64,000 nucleotides of DNA from Clostridiales bacterium UBA5888 (GCA_002431965.1 DJEW01000001.1:1-64000), one strand, 5' to 3'; counted from the stretch's first letter, positions 17,332 through 25,886 are shown. The notes: generated by a model from the letters alone, not told the origin. Program-made: numbers and translations.

Positions 17332-18690
17332 ATGAAACAGATTGACAACAAGCTGACGCAAAAGTTCAGCGAGTACCCCGAATTCGGCGTTCTCAAGGGC
17401 GTTAAGGTTTTCGTGACCGGCACGAACATTGCCGGCCCCTTCGCCGGTTCCCTGATGGCTGAGATGGGCGCAAAGGTCCTTCAGGCCGAGGCTCCCACCA
17501 TCGCATGCCAGACCCGCGGCACTCTTGCATGGTCCCAGAACCATCGCAACGAGTACTCCATCACCATCAACTCCGCCACTCCCGCAGGCAAGAAGATATT
17601 CCTCAAGTGCATCGAGTGGGCAGATATATGGATAGAGGCAGGTCGTCCCGGCTCCTATGCAAAACGCGGTCTCACCGATGAAGTATGCTGGAAGCACAAC
17701 AAGGCGCTCTCCATCGTCCACGTCTCCGGCTACGGTCAGTTCGGTCCGTCCAAGAACAAGCCCTCCTACGACGTCTCCGGTCAGGCAATGGGCGGCTACA
17801 TGTACATGAACGGCGTGTCCCCCACTTCCGGACCGCTGAAGGTCAATCCGTATCTGTCCGACTATATCACCGCTTACAACGCCTGCATCTGCGCAATGGC
17901 CGGCTACATCAACGCCAAGAACAGCGGCGAGGGTGATTCCTGCGACGTCGCGCAGTATGACACCATGTTCCGCCTGCTCGACAACTACCCCGCCAACTGG
18001 TTCAACAAGGGTTATCCCAAGCAGGGCGAGCCCGTACCCTACCGCACCGGCAACAAGAGCGATCAGGCAGCCTGCTTCTCCTTCTACGACACGAAGGACG
18101 GCAACGCAATGTTCGTTGCAATTGTCGGTCAGGGTCCTGTTGAGCGCGGCTATCCCATCATCGGCATGCCCAAGCCCGGCACCAGCCCCGAAGTTCCCAA
18201 GGATTGCACCGGCTTCCCGCTCTTCGATCCGCGCGGCAAGAAGGCGGACGAGCTGTGCGCGAAGTTCTGCGCAGAGCGCACCTGCGACGAGCTGGAAGAG
18301 ATCTTCAACAAGGCCGGCATTCCCTGCCAGCGTGCCTACGGTCCGGCTGACATTGAAAAGGATCCTCAGTATGAAGCCCGTGAAAACATTGTCGAGTGGG
18401 ACGACCAGTGCTTCGGCCGCATGAAGGGCATCGGTCTGACCAACATCTTCAAGAAGAATCCTTCCCAGATCGTTGCTTCCGCCCCCTGCTTCGGCGAGCA
18501 CAACCGCGAGGTTCTCGAAAGCTTCGGTTATACCGAAGAGGAGATTGACGCTCTCTACAAGAAGGGCGAGCTTGCGACCTGGACTCCCGCAGATACCGCG
18601 AAGAAGAAGAACTTCGTCGAATGGCACTTCTTCTGGGATCCTGAGAGACAGGCAAAGCGCATCGGTCTTGACTATCCCCCCAAGAAATAA
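17332..18690 (+). CDS. baiF: BaiF/BaiK-like bile-acid-type CoA-transferase, copy 1, 452 aa
   Basis: Class III CoA-transferase, moves CoA from the product to an incoming acid and so saves ATP. Start at 17332 after AGGA. NIAGPFAGSLMAEMGAKVL near the N-terminus, HVSGYGQFG, and the catalytic Asp177 in NPYLSD, aligned with Asp169 of CaiB. It shares with BaiF the GQAxGGYM and NPYLSDY segments and the DPQYEARE and FGEHNRE segments. Copy 2 (18813) is clearly homologous over its full length, about three quarters identical by eye. Codon bias is strong. Confidence 0.8.
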   Translation: MKQIDNKLTQKFSEYPEFGVLKGVKVFVTGTNIAGPFAGSLMAEMGAKVLQAEAPTIACQTRGTLAWSQNHRNEYSITINSATPAGKKIFLKCIEWADIWIEAGRPGSYAKRGLTDEVCWKHNKALSIVHVSGYGQFGPSKNKPSYDVSGQAMGGYMYMNGVSPTSGPLKVNPYLSDYITAYNACICAMAGYINAKNSGEGDSCDVAQYDTMFRLLDNYPANWFNKGYPKQGEPVPYRTGNKSDQAACFSFYDTKDGNAMFVAIVGQGPVERGYPIIGMPKPGTSPEVPKDCTGFPLFDPRGKKADELCAKFCAERTCDELEEIFNKAGIPCQRAYGPADIEKDPQYEARENIVEWDDQCFGRMKGIGLTNIFKKNPSQIVASAPCFGEHNREVLESFGYTEEEIDALYKKGELATWTPADTAKKKNFVEWHFFWDPERQAKRIGLDYPPKK

Positions 18691-18712
18691 GATCAGCACC
18701 AGCGCATAAGCA

Positions 18713-18761
18713 AAGATAGGCTGCCATTACTGACCTGTGTCAGCGTATGGCAGCTTATCTT
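18713..18761 (+). other. Intergenic stem-loop without U-run, interrupted stem
   Basis: AAGATA, GCTGCCAT and TGAC on the left pair with GTCA, ATGGCAGC and TATCTT on the right around a four-base loop. It lies between the two CoA-transferase genes, with no T-run after it. Confidence 0.65.
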
Positions 18762-18812
18762 GAATGAGCCGAAAATTGAATTGAAAATGCAGAAAAAGGA
18801 GGCGCAAAATAT

Positions 18813-20180
18813 ATGAGCTTTAAGAAAATTGACTGCAAGCTCACGCAGAAATTCAATGAGTATCCGAATTTCGGCGTTCTGAACGATGTAAAGGTGTTCG
18901 TATCCGGAACCGCTATCGCCGGTCCGTTTGCCGGCTGCCTCATGGCTGAAATGGGCGCAAAGGTCCTTCAGTCTGAAGCTCCGACAATATCCTGCGGCAC
19001 GCGCGGCACCACCAGCTGGTCTCAGAACCACCGCAACGAGTTTTCCATCACCTGCAATCCCCGCACTCCCGCCGGCAAGAAGATATTCAAAAAATGCCTT
19101 GAGTGGGCCGATATATGGATAGAATCCAGCAAGGCCGGCACCTATGCCCGCATGGGGCTTACCGACGAGGTATGCTGGAGCGTCAACAGCAAGTTGTGCA
19201 TAGTGCATGTCTCCGGCTACGGTCAGACAGGTCCGTATAAATCCAAGGCGTCTTATGACGTTTCCGGTCAGGCGATGGGCGGCTACATGTATATGAACGG
19301 CGCATCTCCCGACTCTCCCCCGCTGAAAATAAATCCGTATCTGTCCGACTATGTTACGGCGTACAACGCCTGCATGACGGCTCTGTCCGCATATGTCCAC
19401 GCGCTCAAGACCGGAAAGGGCGAATCCTGCGATGTGGCACAGTATGATACGATGTTCCGTCTGCTCGACAACTATCCCGTGCTCTGGTACAACAAGGGTT
19501 ACCCCAAAGACGGCGAGCCTGTCCCCTACCGTACCGGCAACCGCTCCGATCTCGCCGCATGCTTCTCGTTCTATACTACCAAGGACAACAAGCAGCTTTT
19601 CGTTGCCATAAACGGTCCCGGTCCTGTCGAGAAGGGTTACCCCATTATCGGCGTGGGCACTCCGGGTGTTACTCCGGGTCTGCCGAAGGGCATCCCCGGC
19701 TTCCCTCTCAACACGCCTATGGGGCAGAAAGCGGACGCCGCTCTCGCAAAGTTCTGCGCCGAGCACACCTGCGATGAGCTTGAAGAGATATTCAACAAGG
19801 TCAATATCCCCAACCAGAGAGCTTATGAGCCGGGCGACATAGAAAACGATCCTCAGTACGCCGAGCGCGAGAATCTCGTCGAGTGGGAGGATCAGATATT
19901 CGGCGATATGAAGGGCATCGGCATTACCAACCGCTTCAAGAACAATCCCTCTCGGATCGTTGCCTCCGCTCCGTGCTTTGGCGAACACAACCGCGAGGTT
20001 TTGCAGTCATTCGGATATACCGATGATGAAATCGACGCCCTGTACAAGAAGGGTGAGATCGTCACATGGACGCCTGCTGATACCGCGCGCATCCGTCATC
20101 TGCCTGACTGGGGCTTTTTCTGGGACACCGAGCGTCAGTGCGAGCGCATTGGCATGGAATGGCCGCTCGAAAACAAATAA
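18813..20180 (+). CDS. BaiF/BaiK-like CoA-transferase, copy 2, 455 aa
   Basis: Start ATG at 18813 with AAAGGAGG at 18795-18802. Full-length homologue of copy 1, with catalytic Asp179 in NPYLSD. The two differ most near the C-terminus (copy 1 ends WHFFWDPERQAK, copy 2 WGFFWDTERQCE) and in the 225-300 region. Codon use is less biased than in copy 1. C. scindens also has two paralogues, BaiF and BaiK, so this may be the equivalent pair in tandem; a different acceptor acid is equally possible. Confidence 0.8.
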   Translation: MSFKKIDCKLTQKFNEYPNFGVLNDVKVFVSGTAIAGPFAGCLMAEMGAKVLQSEAPTISCGTRGTTSWSQNHRNEFSITCNPRTPAGKKIFKKCLEWADIWIESSKAGTYARMGLTDEVCWSVNSKLCIVHVSGYGQTGPYKSKASYDVSGQAMGGYMYMNGASPDSPPLKINPYLSDYVTAYNACMTALSAYVHALKTGKGESCDVAQYDTMFRLLDNYPVLWYNKGYPKDGEPVPYRTGNRSDLAACFSFYTTKDNKQLFVAINGPGPVEKGYPIIGVGTPGVTPGLPKGIPGFPLNTPMGQKADAALAKFCAEHTCDELEEIFNKVNIPNQRAYEPGDIENDPQYAERENLVEWEDQIFGDMKGIGITNRFKNNPSRIVASAPCFGEHNREVLQSFGYTDDEIDALYKKGEIVTWTPADTARIRHLPDWGFFWDTERQCERIGMEWPLENK

Positions 20181-20201
20181 ATAAAACAAGGGTCGGGCAT
20201 T

Positions 20202-20225
20202 CGCAGAGACAGTCTCGTCTCTGCG
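20202..20225 (+). other. Intergenic stem-loop without U-run
   Basis: CGCAGAGAC and GTCTCTGCG form nine pairs with a six-base loop, flanked by GGGC/GCCC that can extend the stem. It follows CoA-transferase copy 2. Confidence 0.6.
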
Positions 20226-20276
20226 CCGCCCGCCCGCGCATAAAATAATTCTGCATAATCTGCAAAGGAGAAACAA

Positions 20277-21062
20277 ATGGGTAGACTCGATGGGAAGGTC
20301 TGTTTCGTTACAGGCGCAGGCTCCGGTATAGGTGCAAAAACCGCTGAACTCTTCGCACAGGAGGGTGCAAGCGTTATAATGGCAGACATGCATGAGGAAA
20401 ACCTCAACAGCGTCGCCGAGGGCATAAAGGCCGCAGGCGGCGATGTCATGACGGTCGCGGTAAATATAACCGATAACGACGCCGTAAAAGCCGCCGTCGC
20501 AGCAGGCATCGAAAAGTACGGCAAGATCGACGCGCTGGCAAACATTGCCGGCGTCCTCGACGTGGCGATGAGACCTATCGACGATTTTCTTACCGCTGAT
20601 CTTGATATGACCTTCGGCGTTAATGTCAAAGGAACGATGTATGTCACCCGCGCGATCGTCAAGCAGTTTGTCGAGCAGGGCTATGGCGCGATTGCAACAG
20701 TTTCATCTGTCGGCGGCGTGACCGGCAACGGCAGCGCCGCTTATACTGTCTCCAAGGGCGCGGAGATCTCGCTCACCAAGCATATCGCCCTGCGCTTTGC
20801 AAACGGCGAGCAGAAGATCCGTGCGAACTGTGTATGCCCCGGCACCGTCATGACCCCGATGACCCACCGCGCCATGAAAGCAAGAGGCAAGTACACGAAG
20901 GCTGCAAAGGCAATGCAGGCATCCACCGCAAAGCACTCCACGCTGGATGTCGGCGCATGCTCCGATCTTGACATTGCAAAGATCCTCCTCTTCCTGTGCA
21001 GCGACGATTCCGCGCCGATCAACGGGCAGGCAATTGTCGCAGACTACGGCGCAAATCTCTGA
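20277..21062 (+). CDS. Short-chain dehydrogenase/reductase, 261 aa
   Basis: ATG at 20277 after AAAGGAG. Classical SDR: TGAGSGIGAKTA, Asp-rich second strand (MADMHEE) suggesting NAD preference, NIAG, Ser of VSSVGG, Tyr156 and Lys160 in YTVSKG, and CPGTVMTP. It has an inserted basic segment near residues 195-220 (MKARGKYTKAAKAMQ). Position specificity on the substrate cannot be seen. It is the ninth gene of the operon. Confidence 0.8.
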   Translation: MGRLDGKVCFVTGAGSGIGAKTAELFAQEGASVIMADMHEENLNSVAEGIKAAGGDVMTVAVNITDNDAVKAAVAAGIEKYGKIDALANIAGVLDVAMRPIDDFLTADLDMTFGVNVKGTMYVTRAIVKQFVEQGYGAIATVSSVGGVTGNGSAAYTVSKGAEISLTKHIALRFANGEQKIRANCVCPGTVMTPMTHRAMKARGKYTKAAKAMQASTAKHSTLDVGACSDLDIAKILLFLCSDDSAPINGQAIVADYGANL

Positions 21063-21132
21063 TTTATATTCCTGCACTCACAACAGCTCCCAACAATGTA
21101 AATAGTACGATTAAAGAAAGGAACTGCACAAC

Positions 21133-21891
21133 ATGAGCAACAGACTGGAAGGAAAAATCGCGCTGGTGACCGCATGCACCAGGGGCATAGGCCGCGCAAT
21201 CGCTGATTTATTTGTCGATGAGGGCGCCAAGGTATATTACGCCTGCCGTAATATGGAGACTGGCAAAGCCGCAGTCGAAGCCGCGCGCGCACGCGGCGGT
21301 CAGGCCGAGCTTGTATACTTTGAGGCGCATGAGCCTGAAACGCACAGAAGCATGATAAACGAGTGCATTGCCAAAGAAGGCCGTCTCGATGTTCTTGTCA
21401 ACAACTTCGGCGAATCCAACCCCCGCAAGGATCTTGACATAACGAAATGCACCTACAAAGAGTTTGAAAAAACCGTGTGCGTTGATCTTTCGACCGTGTT
21501 CAACGCCTCTCAGGAGGCTCTCAACAAGGCGATGATCAAGCAGCATTCCGGCAGCATCATCAACATCGGCTCTGTCGCGGCTGTCTGCCCTGACAAGACC
21601 CAGGTAGGCTACGGCGTCGCAAAGTCCGGCATTAACCACCTCAGCCGTCAGATGGCGCGTCAGGTCGCTCATGCCGGTGTGCGCGTCAATGTGCTTAACC
21701 CCGGCATCATTGCTACCGAGGCTGTCGCAAAATTCCTTACTCCTGAAACTCAGGCCCGCTACACGACCAACTGCATGATCAAGCGTCTGGGCGAGCCTAT
21801 CGACATCGCTTATATGGCGCTCTACCTCGCCTCGGACGAGTCCAAGTACGTCACTGCACATGTGATGAACGTCTCCGGCGGCTGGATGTGA
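21133..21891 (+). CDS. 7-alpha-hydroxysteroid dehydrogenase-like SDR, 252 aa
   Basis: Last gene of the operon, with AAAGGAA upstream. Cofactor loop TACTRGIGRA, Arg39 after YYAC favours NADP. Catalytic Ser147, Tyr160 and Lys164 (YGVAKS). Segments VTACTRGIGRA, GGQAELVYFEA and GRLDVLVNNFG run in close parallel with the C. scindens and Clostridium sardiniense 7-alpha-HSDH family as I recall it (VTSSTRGIGRA, VYFNAREEE). That enzyme oxidises the 7-alpha-hydroxyl of bile acids. Family-level resemblance only; other ring hydroxyls are possible. Confidence 0.75.
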   Translation: MSNRLEGKIALVTACTRGIGRAIADLFVDEGAKVYYACRNMETGKAAVEAARARGGQAELVYFEAHEPETHRSMINECIAKEGRLDVLVNNFGESNPRKDLDITKCTYKEFEKTVCVDLSTVFNASQEALNKAMIKQHSGSIINIGSVAAVCPDKTQVGYGVAKSGINHLSRQMARQVAHAGVRVNVLNPGIIATEAVAKFLTPETQARYTTNCMIKRLGEPIDIAYMALYLASDESKYVTAHVMNVSGGWM

Positions 21892-21925
21892 AAAGCACAT
21901 TTACCGACTGACATCTTTTATGGCA

Positions 21926-21993
21926 AAAATGAGTCCGGCGAAAGCCGGGCTCATTTTTTCAGCCTGTCATAAAAGTCCTCACAGGACTTTTTT
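21926..21993 (+). terminator. Two tandem Rho-independent terminators closing the operon
   Basis: The first has a stem ATGAGTCCGGC/GCCGGGCTCAT with a GAAA loop and TTTTTT (21929-21959). The second is AAAAGTCCT/AGGACTTTT and a T-run (21971-21993). Two in series suggest strong upstream transcription. Confidence 0.9.
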
Positions 21994-22137
21994 GACCGCG
22001 CTTTCCGCCGGACATTTTGAAAGCGTTCAAAATGCTGTTGCCGAAAGCCTTAAGGCAGCACCGCGCATACGTCTGCGGCATCTGGCGAAAAAGCGGAATT
22101 AGCGCGAGACGGCTTTTGATGCCAGGCATGAAAAGCC

Positions 22138-22168
22138 GCCGCAAGCAATACAAGGCTTGCGGCGGTCT
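22138..22168 (-). terminator. Terminator of tRNA-Leu
   Basis: Read on the minus strand, CCGCCGCAAGC pairs with GCTTGCGGCGG with an eight-base loop, followed by CTTTTC, directly beyond the 3' end of the tRNA. Confidence 0.8.
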
Positions 22169-22170
22169 GG

Positions 22171-22253
22171 TGCCGGTGACCGGACTCGAACCGGTACGTT
22201 GCTGCCAACGAGGGATTTTAAGTCCCTTGTGTCTACCATTCCACCACACCGGC
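22171..22253 (-). tRNA. tRNA-Leu(TAA)
   Basis: 83 bases reading GCCGGTG...CACCGGC plus discriminator A on the minus strand. The acceptor, D and T arms and the variable loop fit, the T-loop GGTTCGAGTCC is standard and the anticodon loop ACTTAAAATC gives TAA. CCA is not encoded. A promoter with -35 TTGACT (22297-22302) and -10 TAAATT (22274-22279), spacer 17, precedes it. Confidence 0.95.
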
Positions 22254-22273
22254 GTATGATAACATACAATAAT

Positions 22274-22302
22274 AATTTATCACCCATTGGCGCGTTAGTC
22301 AA
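22274..22302 (-). promoter_or_regulatory. Promoter of tRNA-Leu
   Basis: Minus strand -35 TTGACT at 22297-22302 and -10 TAAATT at 22274-22279 with a 17-base spacer. Confidence 0.65.
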
Positions 22303-22441
22303 GCACAGAAATGCCACAGGCGGCGGATGCGGATATATGCGCTGCTTTCTTCATTATGATTATGCAAAAGGTGTTGACCCGGACCGGCTGTATGCGATAG
22401 AATCATTCAGCAGAAAGCAGCGCTCCAGGAGGGAAGATGAA

Positions 22442-23587
22442 ATGATACTTTCGGAAAAACACAGGCTTTTGCAGAAGCGTTTTCGCGAGTTTGCGGAAAA
22501 GGAGTTTACCCGGGAGCTTATAGACCGGCTGGATGACACCGGCGAGTTTGACCGGGATATATACCAGAAAATGGCGGAAGCCGGGTTTATGGGCATGAAG
22601 ATCCCCAAAAAATACGGCGGGCAGGGAGGCGACACGCTTGCCTATGTGCTCATGCTGGAGGAATTTGCGCGTGTCAGCCCGGTGCTGTCCATTTATGCAA
22701 ACACGCCAAACTCCCTTGGCGCAGGCCCGCTGCTTGCCTGCGCGAGCGAAGAGCAGCTCATGAAATATCTGCCCGGCATCGCCGCGGGCAAAAGTCTGCT
22801 GGCGTTCTGCATCACCGAGCCGGACGCGGGTTCTGACGCAGGCGGGGTCATGACCTCCGCCGCAGACTGCGGGGACTATTATCTGCTCAACGGGCGCAAG
22901 CGCTTTGCTTCCGGCGCCCCTATGGCGGACTACGCGCTCGTGTCCGCGCGCACTGACCCCGCTCAGCAGGGCAGCCGGGGCATCTCGCTTTTCATCGCTG
23001 ACATGAAGCTGCCCGGCATAAAGTGCGGCGCGTATGAGGACAAAATGGGCATTCGCGGCTACCCGACGAGCGATGTAAGCTTCAAGGATGTACACGTGCC
23101 GAAGGACTGCCTTATCGGTCCGCTGCACTGCGGCTTTGCCGCCGCGATGAAAACGCTCGACGGAGGGCGGCTCGGCATCGCGGCGCAGGCGCTCGGCATT
23201 GCTCAGGCCTGCCTTGACGAGGCCGTGACCTATGCCAGAACGCGCAGGCAGTTCGGCAGGACAATCGGCAGCTTTGAGGGCGTGAGCTTTATGATTGCCG
23301 ACATGGCGACGGAGCTTCAGGCGGCGCGCGAGCTGGTATACGGCACTGCCGTCCTCATGGACGCCGGCAGCCCGGAGGTCAGCGTCCGCTGCGCGATGAG
23401 CAAGTATTACGCGGCGGAGATGTGCAACCGCGCGGCATACAAGGCGGTGCAGATATTCGGCGGTCGCGGGTATATAAAGGGGTGCAGGGCAGAGCGTCTT
23501 TACCGCGATGCGCGCATAACGTCGATATATGAGGGCACATCGCAGATCCAGCAGATGATCATAGCCAACAGCCTGCTGAAAGATTAA
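22442..23587 (+). CDS. Acyl-CoA dehydrogenase, 381 aa
   Basis: FAD enzyme that makes the alpha,beta-double bond of an acyl-CoA. Start at 22442: AGGAGG at 22428-22433 and length match the family's usual 380 aa; the longer frame overlaps the tRNA. Motifs: TEPDAGSDAGG (FAD and substrate loop), FGRTIGSFEG, FGGRGYIKG, and the catalytic base Glu364 in YEGTSQIQ. No electron transfer flavoprotein genes are nearby. It follows the bai-like operon after two terminators, so a link to its CoA-ester intermediates is possible but not shown. Confidence 0.9.
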   Translation: MILSEKHRLLQKRFREFAEKEFTRELIDRLDDTGEFDRDIYQKMAEAGFMGMKIPKKYGGQGGDTLAYVLMLEEFARVSPVLSIYANTPNSLGAGPLLACASEEQLMKYLPGIAAGKSLLAFCITEPDAGSDAGGVMTSAADCGDYYLLNGRKRFASGAPMADYALVSARTDPAQQGSRGISLFIADMKLPGIKCGAYEDKMGIRGYPTSDVSFKDVHVPKDCLIGPLHCGFAAAMKTLDGGRLGIAAQALGIAQACLDEAVTYARTRRQFGRTIGSFEGVSFMIADMATELQAARELVYGTAVLMDAGSPEVSVRCAMSKYYAAEMCNRAAYKAVQIFGGRGYIKGCRAERLYRDARITSIYEGTSQIQQMIIANSLLKD

Positions 23588-23599
23588 AGGCTGACCATT

Positions 23600-23647
23600 G
23601 AAAACAGCGGGAAGACCAACGCACAAATCCGATGGTCTTCCCGCTGT
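23600..23647 (-). terminator. Bidirectional terminator between convergent genes
   Basis: A 15-base stem (ACAGCGGGAAGACCA with TGGTCTTCCCGCTGT) with a 14-base loop. Read on the minus strand it is followed by TTTTC, so it mainly terminates the YcxB-like gene; on the plus strand there is no U-run. Confidence 0.7.
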
Positions 23648-23684
23648 ATGTCTGAGTCAGTCGCCTGCACATAGACGCCGCAGC

Positions 23685-24260
23685 TCACAGGTGGTACGGC
23701 TCGTTATCACGCCGGTGCATCCATTCGCGCAGACGCACGAAACGGCTGCGCTTGCTCACAAACAGCTTCCCGGTTTTTTTCTCAATAAAGCTGCGGAATT
23801 CCTCGCTCCTGCCGCCAAGCTCGGACTTCGGGATCATGTACCCGCCGAATTCCGTGCGGAATATATAATAGTTATAGAGATCCGCCCCCAGCCCGGCGAC
23901 CTCGGAATAAGGGAGCGGGGCAAGCTCCGAATTATTGGGCAGGGTAATGATGCGCATACGGTTCTCTTCAAAAAGGTATTTGGATGAGGGGTATTCTCCG
24001 CCGGATTCCCTGATCTGCATGGCAAGCTTTTTTGCAGTACGGTTTGCGGCGGCGTATTTGCTGGAGATGAGATAGCTTCCATATGCGATCAGCAGCAGCC
24101 CCCACCACTGCGTGCAGTTCAGTGCGCCAAAAACAAAAAGACCCGCGGCGACAGCCGTTCTTCCAATCCGGTTGCCAGTGCAGAAAAGATCGTACTGCAT
24201 GTGCGCGAGGGCGGTGAGGGTTTCTTCATTGTGCTTGATATGCGTTTCGTATAATATCAT
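23685..24260 (-). CDS. YcxB-like membrane protein, 191 aa
   Basis: I place the start at 24260 with GGGAG five bases upstream. Residues about 35-70 hold two hydrophobic segments (TAVAAGLFVFGALNCTQWW and LLLIAYGSYLISS), and the C-terminal half resembles the YcxB domain (IPKSEL followed by a FIEKKTGK region). Membrane-anchored with a cytoplasmic domain is likely. Function of the family is unknown. It is a single gene facing the acyl-CoA dehydrogenase. Confidence 0.6.
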   Translation of the reverse strand: MILYETHIKHNEETLTALAHMQYDLFCTGNRIGRTAVAAGLFVFGALNCTQWWGLLLIAYGSYLISSKYAAANRTAKKLAMQIRESGGEYPSSKYLFEENRMRIITLPNNSELAPLPYSEVAGLGADLYNYYIFRTEFGGYMIPKSELGGRSEEFRSFIEKKTGKLFVSKRSRFVRLREWMHRRDNEPYHL

Positions 24261-24440
24261 TGCAGCTCCCATGTAATAGATATCGCCCCATGAAACGGAT
24301 GGAGCCCGGTGAGACAAGTTTACATCATACGGCGAGAAATGAAAACAATTGTTAAAATAATATTTATAACAAAAAAATCCGGGCATTTTGTTGCAAAACG
24401 CCAATCTTTTTGTTTTGGGCATAGATTACAAGAAAACAGA

Positions 24441-24470
24441 TTGACATACAGCAAAAACAAGGTGTATGCT
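24441..24470 (+). promoter_or_regulatory. Promoter of the TRAP operon
   Basis: -35 TTGACA at 24441-24446 and -10 TATGCT at 24465-24470, spacer 18. It starts a leader of about 250 bases before the dctP start. Confidence 0.7.
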
Positions 24471-24587
24471 AAGGATGCGTTAACAATCTGTTAATAGCTA
24501 TATTTTTTATGCGGCATATGTAAAGAACGTGTAATGAGAATGTATATGCTGCGTAAATAACCCGCGGAATCCGCAAAAACAAAACGC

Positions 24588-24633
24588 GAAAACAGGATCC
24601 TGTTTTCAGCTTTCATAAATGAAAGCTGAAAAC
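24588..24633 (+). promoter_or_regulatory. Overlapping alternative hairpins in the TRAP leader
   Basis: A 20-base perfect palindrome at 24588-24607 shares its right arm (24602-24607) with a 15-pair stem-loop formed by 24602-24616 and 24619-24633. The two structures exclude each other, as in an attenuator or RNA switch. No U-run follows. The rest of the 24261-24729 gap holds only the promoter and AT-rich DNA. Confidence 0.45.
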
Positions 24634-24729
24634 GTCTTGCCGGAGCGCAGAGGATTGCGGACTGTCTCGCGGGGAAAAGCTCGGAGCAGAGAGTTGAAAT
24701 ACGAAAAATTCAAAAACAAGGAGAGACAA

Positions 24730-25851
24730 ATGAAAAAATTTATTGCAATGCTTCTGGCAGCAGTCATGGTCTTTGCACTGTGCGCATGCGGCAGCACCGA
24801 CACAGCCGCTCCCGCGGCGGACGCGACCACCGATGAGACCCCCGCTGCCGATGCAGCAGCGACCGATGCATCCTCCTCAGATGTCGCCGCGGCGGACGAT
24901 GCAGCCGACGATTTCTATCTGGACATCAAGTTCTCCAACGTCTTCCAGCCCACCGAGTGGAACTACAAGGCGTCCGAGAAGCTCGCCAAGATGATCACCG
25001 AGCAGACTGACGGTCACATCAACGTCACCTACTACGGTCAGAACGAGCTTGACTGCTACGGCGACTCCGTCACCCGCGCCGTCAACGGCGAGAACTGGAT
25101 GGGTCTTGAGGAGCCTTCCCTGTTTGCAGACTACGCAGGCGATGCCGCCATGGTTCTCGCCCCGATGCTCTACAGCACCAATGCCGAGTACAACTACGTT
25201 ATGGATTCCGACTTCGTTGCAAACCTTGAGAAAGAGCTGGCGGCGCAGGGCATTCACATCCTTGACACGCACTACTCCTTCGGTTTCCGCTCCGTCGTCA
25301 CCAACCTTGACGTTTACACTCCCGAGGATCTGAACGGTCACATTCTCCGCGCCACCTCCTCCGCGCTCTTCACCAAGACCCTTGAGTGCCTTGGCGCAAC
25401 CGCGAACCCCATGAGCTTCACCGAGTGCCTCTCCGCCATCTCTTCCGGCGTTGTTGAAGGCTTCGAGGGTTCCGTCTCCACCCTTGCCGGCGCGGGCAAC
25501 CCCTACGAGCTGGTCAAGAAGGTTGCCGAGACCAACCATCTGATCGCTACCCGCTGGCTGTTCATCTCCGAGGATTGCTGGAACACCATCCCCGAGAAGT
25601 ACCAGAAGATCATTGAGAACTGCGCTTACGAGTGCGGCATGTGGGAGCAGACCTCCTGCGAGGACGACGAAGCCACCCAGATCGAGTTCCTGAAGAGTCA
25701 GGGCGTCACCTGGAACGAAGTCGATCTCGACGCCTTCTCCAAGGCCTGCGAGCCGGTCATCGACTGGATCGTTGAGGAGTACGGCTCTTCCTACGAGGCG
25801 TATGAGCAGCTGAAGGGTCTTGTCGCCGAGTACCGCGCCAACAACGAGTAA
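24730..25851 (+). CDS. dctP: TRAP transporter substrate-binding lipoprotein (DctP family), 373 aa
   Basis: Extracytoplasmic solute receptor for an acidic substrate. ATG at 24730 with GGAG upstream; the longer frame has no ribosome site. Signal peptide of residues 1-20 with a lipobox ending LCACG, then a low-complexity Ala/Asp/Thr-rich linker to about residue 60 (TAAPAADATTDETPAAD). The DctP fold follows, with YYGQNELDCYG and the YSFGFRSVVTN region, where the conserved Arg that grips the substrate carboxylate is expected. Strong codon bias suggests high expression. The substrate is unknown. Followed by dctQ and dctM. Confidence 0.9.
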   Translation: MKKFIAMLLAAVMVFALCACGSTDTAAPAADATTDETPAADAAATDASSSDVAAADDAADDFYLDIKFSNVFQPTEWNYKASEKLAKMITEQTDGHINVTYYGQNELDCYGDSVTRAVNGENWMGLEEPSLFADYAGDAAMVLAPMLYSTNAEYNYVMDSDFVANLEKELAAQGIHILDTHYSFGFRSVVTNLDVYTPEDLNGHILRATSSALFTKTLECLGATANPMSFTECLSAISSGVVEGFEGSVSTLAGAGNPYELVKKVAETNHLIATRWLFISEDCWNTIPEKYQKIIENCAYECGMWEQTSCEDDEATQIEFLKSQGVTWNEVDLDAFSKACEPVIDWIVEEYGSSYEAYEQLKGLVAEYRANNE

Positions 25852-25886
25852 ACCCATTCACTGATTCGACATTTAATATCTGCTTA

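Noticed and set aside
17326..18699. Minus-strand frame of 457 aa opposite the CoA-transferase
   Set aside because: Shadow of a strongly biased gene; no ribosome site and no motif.
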